Shown: positions 15,837 to 24,180 of the stretch, in pieces
Position numbering within the stretch: position 1 is the first letter of the stretch
How the letters are laid out: every line of letters begins with the position of its first letter
Notes under the pieces: generated by a model
The model's input: only the letters and a program-made list of their open reading frames with translations
Database searches by the model: none
Told to the model about the DNA's origin: nothing
Assembly (NCBI GenBank): GCA_025352765.1
Contig: JANXSI010000341.1
Location: forward strand, 1-25,847
DNA: 25,847 nucleotides
Direction: 5' to 3'
DNA from: Devosia sp.
GTDB lineage: Bacteria > Pseudomonadota > Alphaproteobacteria > Rhizobiales > Devosiaceae
Position numbers and translations under genes: made by a program

Positions 15837-16934
15837 TTAACGGCGGTTCACGGCAGCTGCATGGGCCCACGGCACCAGCAGCCGATCAATATACGTCCGT
15901 GCATCAAGCTTCTCGTGGTGAAACGCTCGCGCCGCCCGCCCAAGGCTCTCACGCAGAGCCGCATCGCCCGCCAGCATCTGCAAAGCCGCCTGTAGACCGG
16001 CGACATCGCCGGGGTCGACCAACAGCCCCGTCACTCCGTCCTTGATCACTTCCGGTGTCGCGCCAACCGGCGTCGCGACAACGGCAAGTCCTGCAGCCAT
16101 CCCCTCAATTACCGACATCGGCAAGTTCTCGTCGTAGGACGGCAGCGCCAAAATGTCGGCCTTCCCAATCAGCCGTTCGACATCCTCAGGCCCGACCCAA
16201 CCGGGGATCATGAGTCGATCTTCGATCCCGAGCGAGCACGCTTGCTGCCGTGTCCTGTCGATCTCGCCATCACCAGCAATCGTCGCTGTCCAGGGCAAGT
16301 CCGCTGGCAATTTCGCCAGCGCCAACAGCAAGTCCGGTACACCCTTGCGCTGGCCCAGTTTCCCGAGGAATAGAATATTAGGGACTGCACCCGAACCGGC
16401 TGACCTCGCCCGCCTCTGAGTGGCGTTCGCCACGACGAAGATGCGGTCAGCCGTTTCAGGCACATGCGATACGACCATGTCGCGCCAGACTTCGCCCAAA
16501 ACGATGATCGATCCGGCATGCCTAAAAAATGAATCCACCGCGCCCCGAACGACGGCAGGAAGACTTGGCCAGAATTTGTGAAATCGCGACCCGTGCAAAT
16601 GGATCACATAGGGAAGGCCTGACACGCGGCAAATCAACGAGAGGATAAGCTTGCGATAGGTCGACGCATTCGCTCCCAGGTTCAGATGGACAACATCCAC
16701 CGACCGCGTGAGCGCTCCTACCGCAATGCGAAGGGCCGCGAACGGTATATTGCACAAGCTCCCGACGACATGCGTTCCGCGACTGACCACAAACGTCAGC
16801 TTTGCACCCTCATTCTGCGCGCCGGGCACTCGCAATTGGTCGACGACGCGGTCGATACCGCCGGCACCGCCCTGCCCGAGCGGCGTCACCACCATGACCC
16901 GCAATGCATCGCTACCTTGCGGTTGGTTGTTCAT
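15837..16934 (-). CDS. GT4-family glycosyltransferase
   Basis: GT-B enzyme of 365 residues. It opens with RVMVVTPLGQGGAGGIDRVV, the acceptor-side glycine-rich loop. The donor domain starts at NILFLGKLGQRKGVPDLLLA (about residue 185), and the catalytic signature is PSYDENLPMSVIEGMAAGLA followed by VATPVGATPEVI. Length is at the shorter end of the family. The ATG overlaps the upstream GT4 stop by ATGA, so it is the last gene of a three-gene minus-strand unit headed by the co-polymerase. It is convergent with the lyase gene, leaving only 31 bases between the two stops and no clear terminator. The sugar donor is not assignable from sequence. Confidence 0.87.
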   Translation of the reverse strand: MNNQPQGSDALRVMVVTPLGQGGAGGIDRVVDQLRVPGAQNEGAKLTFVVSRGTHVVGSLCNIPFAALRIAVGALTRSVDVVHLNLGANASTYRKLILSLICRVSGLPYVIHLHGSRFHKFWPSLPAVVRGAVDSFFRHAGSIIVLGEVWRDMVVSHVPETADRIFVVANATQRRARSAGSGAVPNILFLGKLGQRKGVPDLLLALAKLPADLPWTATIAGDGEIDRTRQQACSLGIEDRLMIPGWVGPEDVERLIGKADILALPSYDENLPMSVIEGMAAGLAVVATPVGATPEVIKDGVTGLLVDPGDVAGLQAALQMLAGDAALRESLGRAARAFHHEKLDARTYIDRLLVPWAHAAAVNRR

Positions 16935-18199
16935 TCAGGGGCCGCTTGATGACGACGAGGCGTGCCAGCGGCAGCGCGCTCAAAGTTCTCGACAACTTGA
17001 GCCTCGAGCTCTGATCTCTTGGGCAGACTTGGAATTGCGTTCGAAATGGCCGGCTCGTGCGGATCTTGCACACGCGTAGCACCAGTACGCACATTCAGCA
17101 GGGCCAGATAGCGATCGCCGATCGTTTCGACGCTGAAATCTGCCGCACGCTGCTTCAGCAACACCGCGTCAGTCGGCCTTTCGAGTACTCGCTCCATCGC
17201 ATCGGCCAGCGCCTCGTGGTCTCCAACGGGCACAAGTGGGCCGAACACACCGTCGCGAAGGATCTCGCGTGGACCATACGGCGCATCGGTCGACACGACA
17301 GGGATACCCACCGCCATCGCCTCCACCAACACGTTGCCAAATCCCTCCGTGATCGATGTCAGGACGAAGAGGTCGAGCGCCTCGTAGCAACTCGCGAGGT
17401 TATCCACATATCCAGGCAGCAGCACGCGGTCGCTGATCCCTAGCGTCGCTGCGAAGGCGACAAGCTCATCCCGCAGCGGCCCCTCGCCGAAGATCACAAG
17501 TCGTGCGGGCCGCTTCGTGCGGAGCACGGCGAAAGCTCGCAAGAGCGTAAGTTGATCCTTCACTGCGATCAGACTGCCGGCAGAACCTATCACAGGACCG
17601 TCACCCATCGTCGAAAGGTCCACGCGCCAGCGCTGGGACTGGGGGTGCGTACCTTCCGCCTGCAGGAACGGGTTGTTGATGGTGATGACCTTGTCGGCGG
17701 GAAATCCACGCGCAACGAGGTCGCGCCCAACGCCATCGGAAACCCCGACAACCTTGGTCGCGCGCCAGGCAACAAGCCTAGACAACATGATCGCCAACCG
17801 TGCACCGAGACCGTTTTGCCCCATCGCTGAAGCGGCATGAACGGTCGGGAAGAACCGCGCCACGCTCGCCGACAACAGCAAGACAAGCGTCATAATCAAG
17901 TTCGCGAATTCTGGGCCACTATAGACTGCATCGGGCTTAAGCCGGCGAATGACCATAGTGCTGCGGACAAGTCCCCGAAGAGTACCAATCTTCCCAAAGC
18001 GACCGCCATTCTGGGCAAGCTTCAAATCGACGACGCAAACCTTGCTGGAAACAAGCGCTGCATTCGGTCCCTCGGCATTCCACGTTAGAAGCGTCACGTC
18101 CTGCCCACGACCGGCAAGCTCGCTGGCCATCAATACAAATACTCGCTCGGCGCCGCCGCCCCTGAGACTGGGGACATGAAAAACGATACGCTGATTCAT
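16931..18199 (-). CDS. GT4-family glycosyltransferase
   Basis: GT-B enzyme of 422 residues from the ATG at 18199. It begins with RIVFHVPSLRGGGAERVFVL, the classical GGGAERV loop of the family. The donor half starts at GPVIGSAGSLIAVKDQLTLL, and the signature is LTSITEGFGNVLVEAMAVGI followed by VVSTDAPYGPREIL, typical of N-acetylgalactosamine/galactose-type transferases such as PglJ/PglH relatives (family resemblance only). An in-frame start farther upstream (18343) lies within the co-polymerase gene and is unlikely; the chosen ATG overlaps that gene's stop by ATGA. A 40-residue C-terminal tail after about residue 380 is not conserved. Same transcription unit as the adjacent GT4. Confidence 0.87.
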   Translation of the reverse strand: MNQRIVFHVPSLRGGGAERVFVLMASELAGRGQDVTLLTWNAEGPNAALVSSKVCVVDLKLAQNGGRFGKIGTLRGLVRSTMVIRRLKPDAVYSGPEFANLIMTLVLLLSASVARFFPTVHAASAMGQNGLGARLAIMLSRLVAWRATKVVGVSDGVGRDLVARGFPADKVITINNPFLQAEGTHPQSQRWRVDLSTMGDGPVIGSAGSLIAVKDQLTLLRAFAVLRTKRPARLVIFGEGPLRDELVAFAATLGISDRVLLPGYVDNLASCYEALDLFVLTSITEGFGNVLVEAMAVGIPVVSTDAPYGPREILRDGVFGPLVPVGDHEALADAMERVLERPTDAVLLKQRAADFSVETIGDRYLALLNVRTGATRVQDPHEPAISNAIPSLPKRSELEAQVVENFERAAAGTPRRHQAAPE

Positions 18200-19713
18200 G
18201 CTGCGCGACTGTCCGCCTTGCGCCTCGGCTCCGGCGTCCCACGCAGATCGCGGAACAGACCCAGCGCAATAGCAAGCGCGGTCCCCGCCAATGCTCCGCC
18301 GATGCCGCCGATTATCGCCATCACCGGAAGGCTTGGCGGCCATGAGCGGCCGGGCGGCGGCACCGCTGTCGAGATCGTGCGCACATTTGTCGTGCTGATC
18401 TGCTCGAGCTCGGCAACCTGGCGTTCACGGGCGAGGAAGTTCTCGTAGACCGAAGTCTTTGCTGCCGTTTCGCGTTCAAGCTCGCGCAACTTCACTTGCA
18501 AATCGCCATCTGAAAAAGTGGCGTTCGAAAGCGTATTCATCTGCTTGGACAACGCGGCGACCACGGCGGCCGATTGGTCCGCCTCAGCCTTGGCGACCGC
18601 AATGGTTCGCGCTAGCTCTTTCTGGATCAGCCCGTTCACAACAGCAAGTTCACTCTTTAGGCTCGTTATACGAGGATGGAGCGGACCATAGATCATGGAT
18701 TCGGAGCTAAGCTGCTGCTGGGCAGCGGCAGCCTTGTCTCGCAGCGCTGTGAGCGTCGCAGAAGCGGCCACATCGGAGCGCGCATTGGCATCGCCCGCCA
18801 GCAATGCCTGATAGTCGACCTGGGCCGCCGTAGCGCGCGACTGCGCCGCTACGAACTCGGCATTGAGTTGGGTCAGCGACTGCGAAGTGACGAGCTGACC
18901 ATTGCTTGACGCAAGATTGTTGTCGCGCCGGAAAGCCTCGACACGCTGCTCGGCAGTCTGGACGTCGGTCCGCAACTGGACTAGGCGCGCGTCGAGCGCA
19001 CTCGCAGCCCGCGCTGCACTGTCGGCCTCATTCGCAGCAAGCTCATCCTTGAATGCCTGGATCATTGCGGCCGAGATCGCGATTGCCTTGTCGGTCACCT
19101 CCGAGGAAACGGACAGCGACGTCACAAACGACTTCTCATCAATCTGGGTCGATACGTGACCGGCGAGGGCGGCCATGGCGGCAGCCTGCGGATCACCCAC
19201 CGTCTTGGTACCACCGAACAGCAACTTCAGGTCGAAACCATCAGGGTTGTAGAATTCGGGGTCATTGGCGAGATCGAGATCGGCCACGACGCGCTTCATC
19301 ACGTTACGCGACGTGAGGATACGAACCTTGCTGCCGGCGACCAGGAGCGCATTGTCGAACTGACCCTTTGAGGCAAACAGATTGTCGTTGAAGAGTTGCA
19401 GATCGGCCGGGTCGATGAGGATGTCGGTCGTCACTGTGAAGCGCGGTTTGGAAATGGCCGAATAGATCGCGCCAGCCGCCCCCCCAACGACTGCGAGAAT
19501 GGCTATCGCCAGCATGCCGGACCGCAACCAGACGCTGACGCGGCGCAGATCCAGCTCGAGGAAGTCACCGATCTTTTCGACTGTCACCGCATCGGTGGCG
19601 GGCTGCTTGGATACGGCCGATACCGTGGCGCTGCTTTCGCCGCCCACACGCGCATAGGAACTCGTGCTTATCCTCGCGGAAGCTCGTTCAGGGGTATCGG
19701 AAACCGCCGTCAT
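18196..19713 (-). CDS. Polysaccharide co-polymerase / chain-length determinant (Wzz/GumC/ExoP-like, no kinase domain)
   Basis: Inner-membrane protein of 505 residues controlling polymer length and linking to the export lipoprotein. A 60-residue cytoplasmic N-terminus precedes the Wzz domain with LELDLRRVSVWLRSGMLAIA and the first membrane helix (about residues 65-88). The periplasmic part has ILIDPADLQLFNDNLF, then a long Ala/Gln-rich coiled coil (about 215-430). The Pro-rich STAVPPPGRSWPPSLPV motif precedes a second helix near residues 462-485. The protein ends 20 residues later, so the Walker-type tyrosine kinase found in Wzc/ExoP is missing, and no separate kinase is in the window. GAGG precedes the ATG. 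It is divergent from the polymerase gene. Confidence 0.9.
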   Translation of the reverse strand: MTAVSDTPERASARISTSSYARVGGESSATVSAVSKQPATDAVTVEKIGDFLELDLRRVSVWLRSGMLAIAILAVVGGAAGAIYSAISKPRFTVTTDILIDPADLQLFNDNLFASKGQFDNALLVAGSKVRILTSRNVMKRVVADLDLANDPEFYNPDGFDLKLLFGGTKTVGDPQAAAMAALAGHVSTQIDEKSFVTSLSVSSEVTDKAIAISAAMIQAFKDELAANEADSAARAASALDARLVQLRTDVQTAEQRVEAFRRDNNLASSNGQLVTSQSLTQLNAEFVAAQSRATAAQVDYQALLAGDANARSDVAASATLTALRDKAAAAQQQLSSESMIYGPLHPRITSLKSELAVVNGLIQKELARTIAVAKAEADQSAAVVAALSKQMNTLSNATFSDGDLQVKLRELERETAAKTSVYENFLARERQVAELEQISTTNVRTISTAVPPPGRSWPPSLPVMAIIGGIGGALAGTALAIALGLFRDLRGTPEPRRKADSRAA

Positions 19714-19716
19714 CCG

Positions 19717-19731
19717 TTAACGCCTCGTTAT
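19717..19731. promoter_or_regulatory. Possible CtrA-like box, one mismatch (TTAA-N7-TTAT)
   Basis: TTAACGCCTCGTTAT matches TTAA-N7-TTAA at seven of eight fixed positions. It lies in the short divergent region between the co-polymerase (ATG at 19713) and the polymerase (GTG at 19795). It is so close to the co-polymerase start that it would repress that gene if bound. Weak evidence by itself. Confidence 0.25.
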
Positions 19732-19794
19732 CCAGCAAATCGTATGTTCGCAGGTACCACGAGGCTTGCTAACCCGCGTCAGCTAAGGCGGATC

Positions 19795-21144
19795 GTGGTT
19801 AAGCTTGCGGCCCCTCAGGCGGACACAAGGCGAGCCGTGCAGCGATCGGCCACACCCCGGGTTTTGAGCGACGTCCGGCGTGAAAATGCGCAGACGCTAC
19901 TCCTGTTTCTGAGCGCCGGTCTCGCATTTGTGATGCGGATCGCAATCTCTTCCCAAGTTCTGAACAAGGTCGTCAACTACACGAGCGAGGGCGGGTCTTT
20001 CCTCGTGAAGTTGCACGTCGGGACCTATGCAGTCCTCGTGGTGCTGTTCGTTGTACTATTTTCTCGCCCGATCCGGCTTCAGGGCAGTGAAATCCCGAAA
20101 TTTCGGACCCTCGTGCGTTTTTCCGCAGTCCTCATCTTGCTCACGGCGTATCTGTTTGCCGCGGGACGAAGCGGATCATCAGGCTTCCTGCTCGACAGCT
20201 ACCTGACAGGCGCAGCTGCTGGGTTGATTGTCCTAGCCCTTGGTCGGGACTCGCGCAGACTACTCGGCGAATTGGTCCTTTGGTTACTCGTCGCCAGCGC
20301 TACAATCGGCATCATCGAGGCGCTGTTCGAAATCCGCCTTCTGCCCTACGACAAGGTAGAGGAAAGCTTTCGACCCATCGGACTCACAAGTCATCCGCTC
20401 GCGCTTGGCGCGCTTTGCGCGACGGCCGTTGGCTTCGTCATTTTGACGCGATGGCGGCTGTGGATACGCATCGCAGTCATCCTCATTCTGCTGCTCGGCT
20501 GCGCAGCATCCAGCGCCCGCCTAGCTCTGCTGATCTCCGGCTTCGAGTGCCTCGCCCTGCTGCTCCTGGTTCCTTGGTCGCGCCTCACTCCGGCCGTCGA
20601 ACGGCGCGCCAAGTTTGCGGCTCTCATTATTACGTTGGTGCTCGGAACAGCCCTGATTGCTGCCCTATTCGCCGCCGGCCTATTGAATCGCTTCCGGGAC
20701 TCCTTGTTCGACGAAAGCTTCATGGCCCGTATTACGATCTACCAAGTCTTCAACTACGTGAACTGGCGGCAGATCCTTTTCGGTATGGACGTCAACGAAC
20801 TGACGGCCCTCGTTAACGAGAAGTTGAAGATCAAGTTCATTGAAAGTACCCCAGTATTCCTGATCTTGGTATTTGGGGCTTTCGCGGCCGCCATTTTCGC
20901 GATCTCGTTCTTTTGGATGCTGCGACGTTTGCTAACTGATACGCGACGCCCGGCGCTGATCGCGACGGTCACCTACCTGGTCCTCTCACTTTCTAACAAC
21001 GCCCTGTCCACCAAGACGCCAGAGATCCTAATTCTCACGGTCTTGCTGCTCGCCTTTGCCGGCCCGTCGACGGGCGAGACGCCCGCCCAAGGCGCGGAAC
21101 GCGCGAAAGCGTCTGTTGGGCCATCACCCTCTCCTATCAGGTAG
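19795..21144 (+). CDS. Polysaccharide polymerase-like membrane protein (Wzy/VpsF-like)
   Basis: Integral membrane protein with about twelve hydrophobic helices, 449 residues from the GTG at 19795, which has AAGGCGG upstream. A longer frame exists to 19396, but that part overlaps the divergent co-polymerase gene and is not membrane-like. Helices begin with TLLLFLSAGLAFVMRIAIS and include VLWLLVASATIGIIEALF. The loop EESFRPIGLTSHPLALGALC is the R-x-x-G-x-x-x-HPL-x-x-G signature of VpsF-type polymerases and O-antigen ligase relatives. A larger hydrophilic loop follows near ARITIYQVFNYVNWRQILFG. Predicted role: joining lipid-linked repeat units in the periplasm. It is convergent with the beta-propeller gene, with 16 bases between the stops. 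The start codon is moderately certain. Confidence 0.78.
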   Translation: MVKLAAPQADTRRAVQRSATPRVLSDVRRENAQTLLLFLSAGLAFVMRIAISSQVLNKVVNYTSEGGSFLVKLHVGTYAVLVVLFVVLFSRPIRLQGSEIPKFRTLVRFSAVLILLTAYLFAAGRSGSSGFLLDSYLTGAAAGLIVLALGRDSRRLLGELVLWLLVASATIGIIEALFEIRLLPYDKVEESFRPIGLTSHPLALGALCATAVGFVILTRWRLWIRIAVILILLLGCAASSARLALLISGFECLALLLLVPWSRLTPAVERRAKFAALIITLVLGTALIAALFAAGLLNRFRDSLFDESFMARITIYQVFNYVNWRQILFGMDVNELTALVNEKLKIKFIESTPVFLILVFGAFAAAIFAISFFWMLRRLLTDTRRPALIATVTYLVLSLSNNALSTKTPEILILTVLLLAFAGPSTGETPAQGAERAKASVGPSPSPIR

Positions 21145-21160
21145 GCCACTTAGCGATACG

Positions 21161-22636
21161 CTACCGGCGCAGCGTACCCACGCTGTCGACGACCTCAATC
21201 CGCCCAGCCCTGTTGAGCGTGTGAATGCCGCGGCCTGGCCAGGCTGCTCCAGCCTTCACCGGCCGAGGTCGTTCGAACCGCACACCGGCGTCGTCGAGCC
21301 GTGCCAGTGTCATCAGACCTAGGCCATTGCCATAGCCGCCTCGACCATCCTGAACCGGCAACACCGGCTGCTCCCCGATCGAGTTAATCATCGCTCCACC
21401 CGGCCTCGCTGCGGACAAATCGATCGCAAGCGGATTGTCGCAATGCGGCTGCCATGGTCCGCGGAGTGAGGTCGCGGTGAAGACGCAGAGTGTGTCGGAA
21501 GCACTGCCCTCCCCCAGACGCTCGCTGGCGAACAGCCAATAGCGCCCATCGCGGATTAGAAGCGTGGCATCGTTAACGTCCCGGTCCGCCAGCAGCACTG
21601 CATCACGGACCCAAAGGTCGGGGAACTGTTCCGCCCGATAGAGCACAAGCTCCCTTGCGCCACTGCTCTCTGGCAGCATGAACATATCGCCCTGATGGGC
21701 GAATACTTGCGGGTACGAGAGGTGGTGGGGCTCCTCGAGCACAATGCGAGGGGTGCCGAATGCGCCGTCGTCGTCAAGTTCGGCCACCGAGATGACGCCC
21801 CGGGACGTCGAATAGGGATACTCTTCGACAAAAAGGTAGTGACTGCCGCTGCGCTCGACAACGAAAGGGTCAGCATAGAAGCGCTGCCCATCATCGGGCA
21901 GAATCGTAAATGGCACGCCATTCAACTGACCCGTCTCCGCGACACCGGGTCCGTCGATGCGTCGATATCCGACCTGCCAGTAGAAGGGGCGCTGACGGGT
22001 GACCTTTGCCAAAAGACGCGCAGAAAGTCCGGCGACAAGCGCTGAGAGATAAGTGGGCGTAAGCGGGGGTGCGGCCGCGGGTTGCGAAATTTCAGCAGTC
22101 AACGGCACAAGGCGCCCGGCGAAATGGCGACGAACGGTCTGCGCCAGGACCGAGATGGCCCCTTCGAGCACGCTATTCGTCACCCGTGACAGCCAGATCC
22201 TATCACCCAGCATCGGGCGTGCGACACCGACGGCGACCCCATTGAGCCGGGTGGTCAACTCGACATGCGTCGCACCTGAAAACACATCGGCAATAGCCAA
22301 GCCCAATTCCCGTTGTCCACCGAACTCGATCGTCACCACGGGCACGGCTCGAACGGCCGAAGCGGCCGATAGGTCGATCACGAGGTCCGGAGTGCCATCG
22401 AGGGGTGGTATGCCAACCGCGGACTGGGCCGCGAGTGGCGGGCCGGCACGCCAGCCCTCGATCACCAGAAGCCGATCCATTGCACCAACTACCGGCGCAT
22501 CGGCGCATTGCCCGCCGACAACATAGCCTGCGCCCTTCAGTCGGGCCGCGAGAGCAGCATGCCAGTGTCGCACGGTGTCGACGACTATTAGAACCTTCTT
22601 CGAGTGGGCATCGTCTGGAACGCGAGGCAAAACCAT
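21161..22636 (-). CDS. Beta-propeller protein resembling the GINT1 N-terminal domain
   Basis: A 491-residue protein with no membrane segment or signal peptide. The N-terminal third (about 1-200) has VLIVVDTVRHWHAALAARLK and resembles formyltransferase/Rossmann-like domains seen in some relatives. The C-terminal half (about 225-485) shows repeated beta-propeller blades: FYADPFVVERSGSHYLFVEE, RGVISVAELDDDGAFGTPRI, HHLSYPQVFAHQGDMFMLPE, VNDATLLIRDGRYWLFASER. That succession matches the domain found N-terminal to plant glucosamine inositolphosphorylceramide transferases and in many bacterial glycan loci, where its activity is unknown; a furanosidase-like fold is possible. It starts one base after the flippase stop, so the two are cotranscribed. 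The function is inferred only as glycan-associated. Confidence 0.75.
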   Translation of the reverse strand: MVLPRVPDDAHSKKVLIVVDTVRHWHAALAARLKGAGYVVGGQCADAPVVGAMDRLLVIEGWRAGPPLAAQSAVGIPPLDGTPDLVIDLSAASAVRAVPVVTIEFGGQRELGLAIADVFSGATHVELTTRLNGVAVGVARPMLGDRIWLSRVTNSVLEGAISVLAQTVRRHFAGRLVPLTAEISQPAAAPPLTPTYLSALVAGLSARLLAKVTRQRPFYWQVGYRRIDGPGVAETGQLNGVPFTILPDDGQRFYADPFVVERSGSHYLFVEEYPYSTSRGVISVAELDDDGAFGTPRIVLEEPHHLSYPQVFAHQGDMFMLPESSGARELVLYRAEQFPDLWVRDAVLLADRDVNDATLLIRDGRYWLFASERLGEGSASDTLCVFTATSLRGPWQPHCDNPLAIDLSAARPGGAMINSIGEQPVLPVQDGRGGYGNGLGLMTLARLDDAGVRFERPRPVKAGAAWPGRGIHTLNRAGRIEVVDSVGTLRR

Positions 22637-22637
22637 T

Positions 22638-24080
22638 CTAGCCTTTCGCTGCGCTGACCTTGGCGCGCGCCAGGCTCACAAGCCCCACCGTCTCGTCGAA
22701 CCGGAACACGATGTTAAGTCCGACAAACGCCAGGACACCTGCGCCGCCACCGACGATGAGCCGGATGATCGCCGCCTCATTGACGAGGGTAACGCTGGCA
22801 AAGCTTGCCAGTCCGCCCGCAACTGCCGCTATGAGCACCGAAACTCCAAGCTCACGCCAAGGAAGGGGCACATGCGTCAGTCGCTCGCTGATGAAAAAAA
22901 TAGCGACCAGGCTGCTGAGCGCCCCCGCCAACAGGGCGATCGCGGCCCCATTCGCGCCTAGGCTGGGGATTAGCAAATAGGAAAGCCCGATCGTCGCCAG
23001 CGAACCAACTACCGTGCCAATGATGAGGAGGCGCGACTTCTTGTGCGCGAGGATCATCGTTCCGTAGACAAACGTGGTAACGTTGGAGGCGACGACGCTC
23101 GCCGCGATGACGGGGAAAAGTAGACCAAACTTGCCGTGATACCCGACCGGGAGCAACATCAGCGTCAGCGGATCGGATAAAGCGACAAGCATCGCCGCCG
23201 CCGGCAAAATAAGCCCGAGCATAAGCGCAAGCAATTGCGACAGATACCGCGCCGCGGCGTCCGGTCCGTCGGTATCAAAGCGGCTTACCGCTTCCGGGAA
23301 AGCCCCCATGTTCACGGCATTGCCCAGCATGTCGATGGGCTGACGCCCGAGCGCATATGCCGCTGCAAAAATCGCGACGCTTCCGGCGTCGTAGTAGACT
23401 TTGAGGACGATCCGCTCGAAATTGTTGAGGCCGAAGCCGACGACTGCCATCGCGATTAGTGGCAGCCCGAGCGTCATGAATTCGACCCAGGTGAACCGCG
23501 CAGGACCGGCAACTATCCGTGGCGCAGCAACGTATCCCGCAACAAGTCCCGCGAGGAGCACACCGGTGCTCGAACCCAACGATACCGCCGCGAACGAACC
23601 TGGAAAAAACAGTATCGAAACGACCGGCAGTGCCAATTGCAGCGACGCGCGCAGGAATTCAAGCATCGAATAGGCGACGTGACGCTGCTGCATCTGCAGA
23701 GTTATCAGCGCGTACCGGTTCACAGCGCCCGCGACGAGATATGCACCGACCGCGGTGGAAAACTCCACCATTCGCTCGGGCACCACCATGGCGCTGACAG
23801 CGGTTGAAAGCACCAACGCTACGATCGTACTCATCAGAAGGATGCGGCCGGCGAGGGCGAGGCTTCCGCTGGTGACGTCGCCCTTCCCACCGAGCCGTAA
23901 CAGGGCGGTTCGCAGCCAGTTGGTGACCGCGACATCCGTCATCTCGCCTACAGTGACCACGAGCGCCAGTAGGCCATACTCATCGAGGTTGATCAGCCGG
24001 GTGGCGATCACCAATACAAGCAATGCCGAAATACGGGTCGCAAAAATCGCGGGGGCGTAGATGAGTGTCGAACGCAGCAA
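22638..24080 (-). CDS. Wzx-like polysaccharide flippase (MATE/MVF superfamily)
   Basis: Integral membrane protein with about 12-14 helices, predicted to flip the undecaprenyl-linked repeat unit to the periplasm. It opens with LRSTLIYAPAIFATRISALL and the conserved ATRLINLDEYGLLALVVTVG. Mid helices include LGLPLIAMAVVGFGLNNFER and LKVYYDAGSVAIFAAAYALG, the family repeat at helix 7-8. The TTG at 24080 gives a 480-residue protein with the N-terminus usual for Wzx. The same frame extends to a GTG at 24239, which would add 53 residues that overlap the upstream glycosidase gene by 59 bases and look non-conserved, so I prefer the TTG although its ribosome binding site is weak. The gene lies between the secreted GH5 and the beta-propeller gene. 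Confidence 0.87.
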   Translation of the reverse strand: MLRSTLIYAPAIFATRISALLVLVIATRLINLDEYGLLALVVTVGEMTDVAVTNWLRTALLRLGGKGDVTSGSLALAGRILLMSTIVALVLSTAVSAMVVPERMVEFSTAVGAYLVAGAVNRYALITLQMQQRHVAYSMLEFLRASLQLALPVVSILFFPGSFAAVSLGSSTGVLLAGLVAGYVAAPRIVAGPARFTWVEFMTLGLPLIAMAVVGFGLNNFERIVLKVYYDAGSVAIFAAAYALGRQPIDMLGNAVNMGAFPEAVSRFDTDGPDAAARYLSQLLALMLGLILPAAAMLVALSDPLTLMLLPVGYHGKFGLLFPVIAASVVASNVTTFVYGTMILAHKKSRLLIIGTVVGSLATIGLSYLLIPSLGANGAAIALLAGALSSLVAIFFISERLTHVPLPWRELGVSVLIAAVAGGLASFASVTLVNEAAIIRLIVGGGAGVLAFVGLNIVFRFDETVGLVSLARAKVSAAKG

Positions 24081-24180
24081 GGGGTTCGTTCCGCTGGGAG
24101 GGCCTAATCGGCTGGAATATCCGCAGGCGACGGGGTCTCCTAACGAAATGCTCTCGAAAGGTGAACGGCCGGCGCGTGCG

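Noticed and set aside
19396..19794. 5' extension of the polymerase frame
   Set aside because: It overlaps the divergent co-polymerase gene, is rich in charged residues and lacks membrane helices; the GTG at 19795 with AAGGCGG upstream is a better start.
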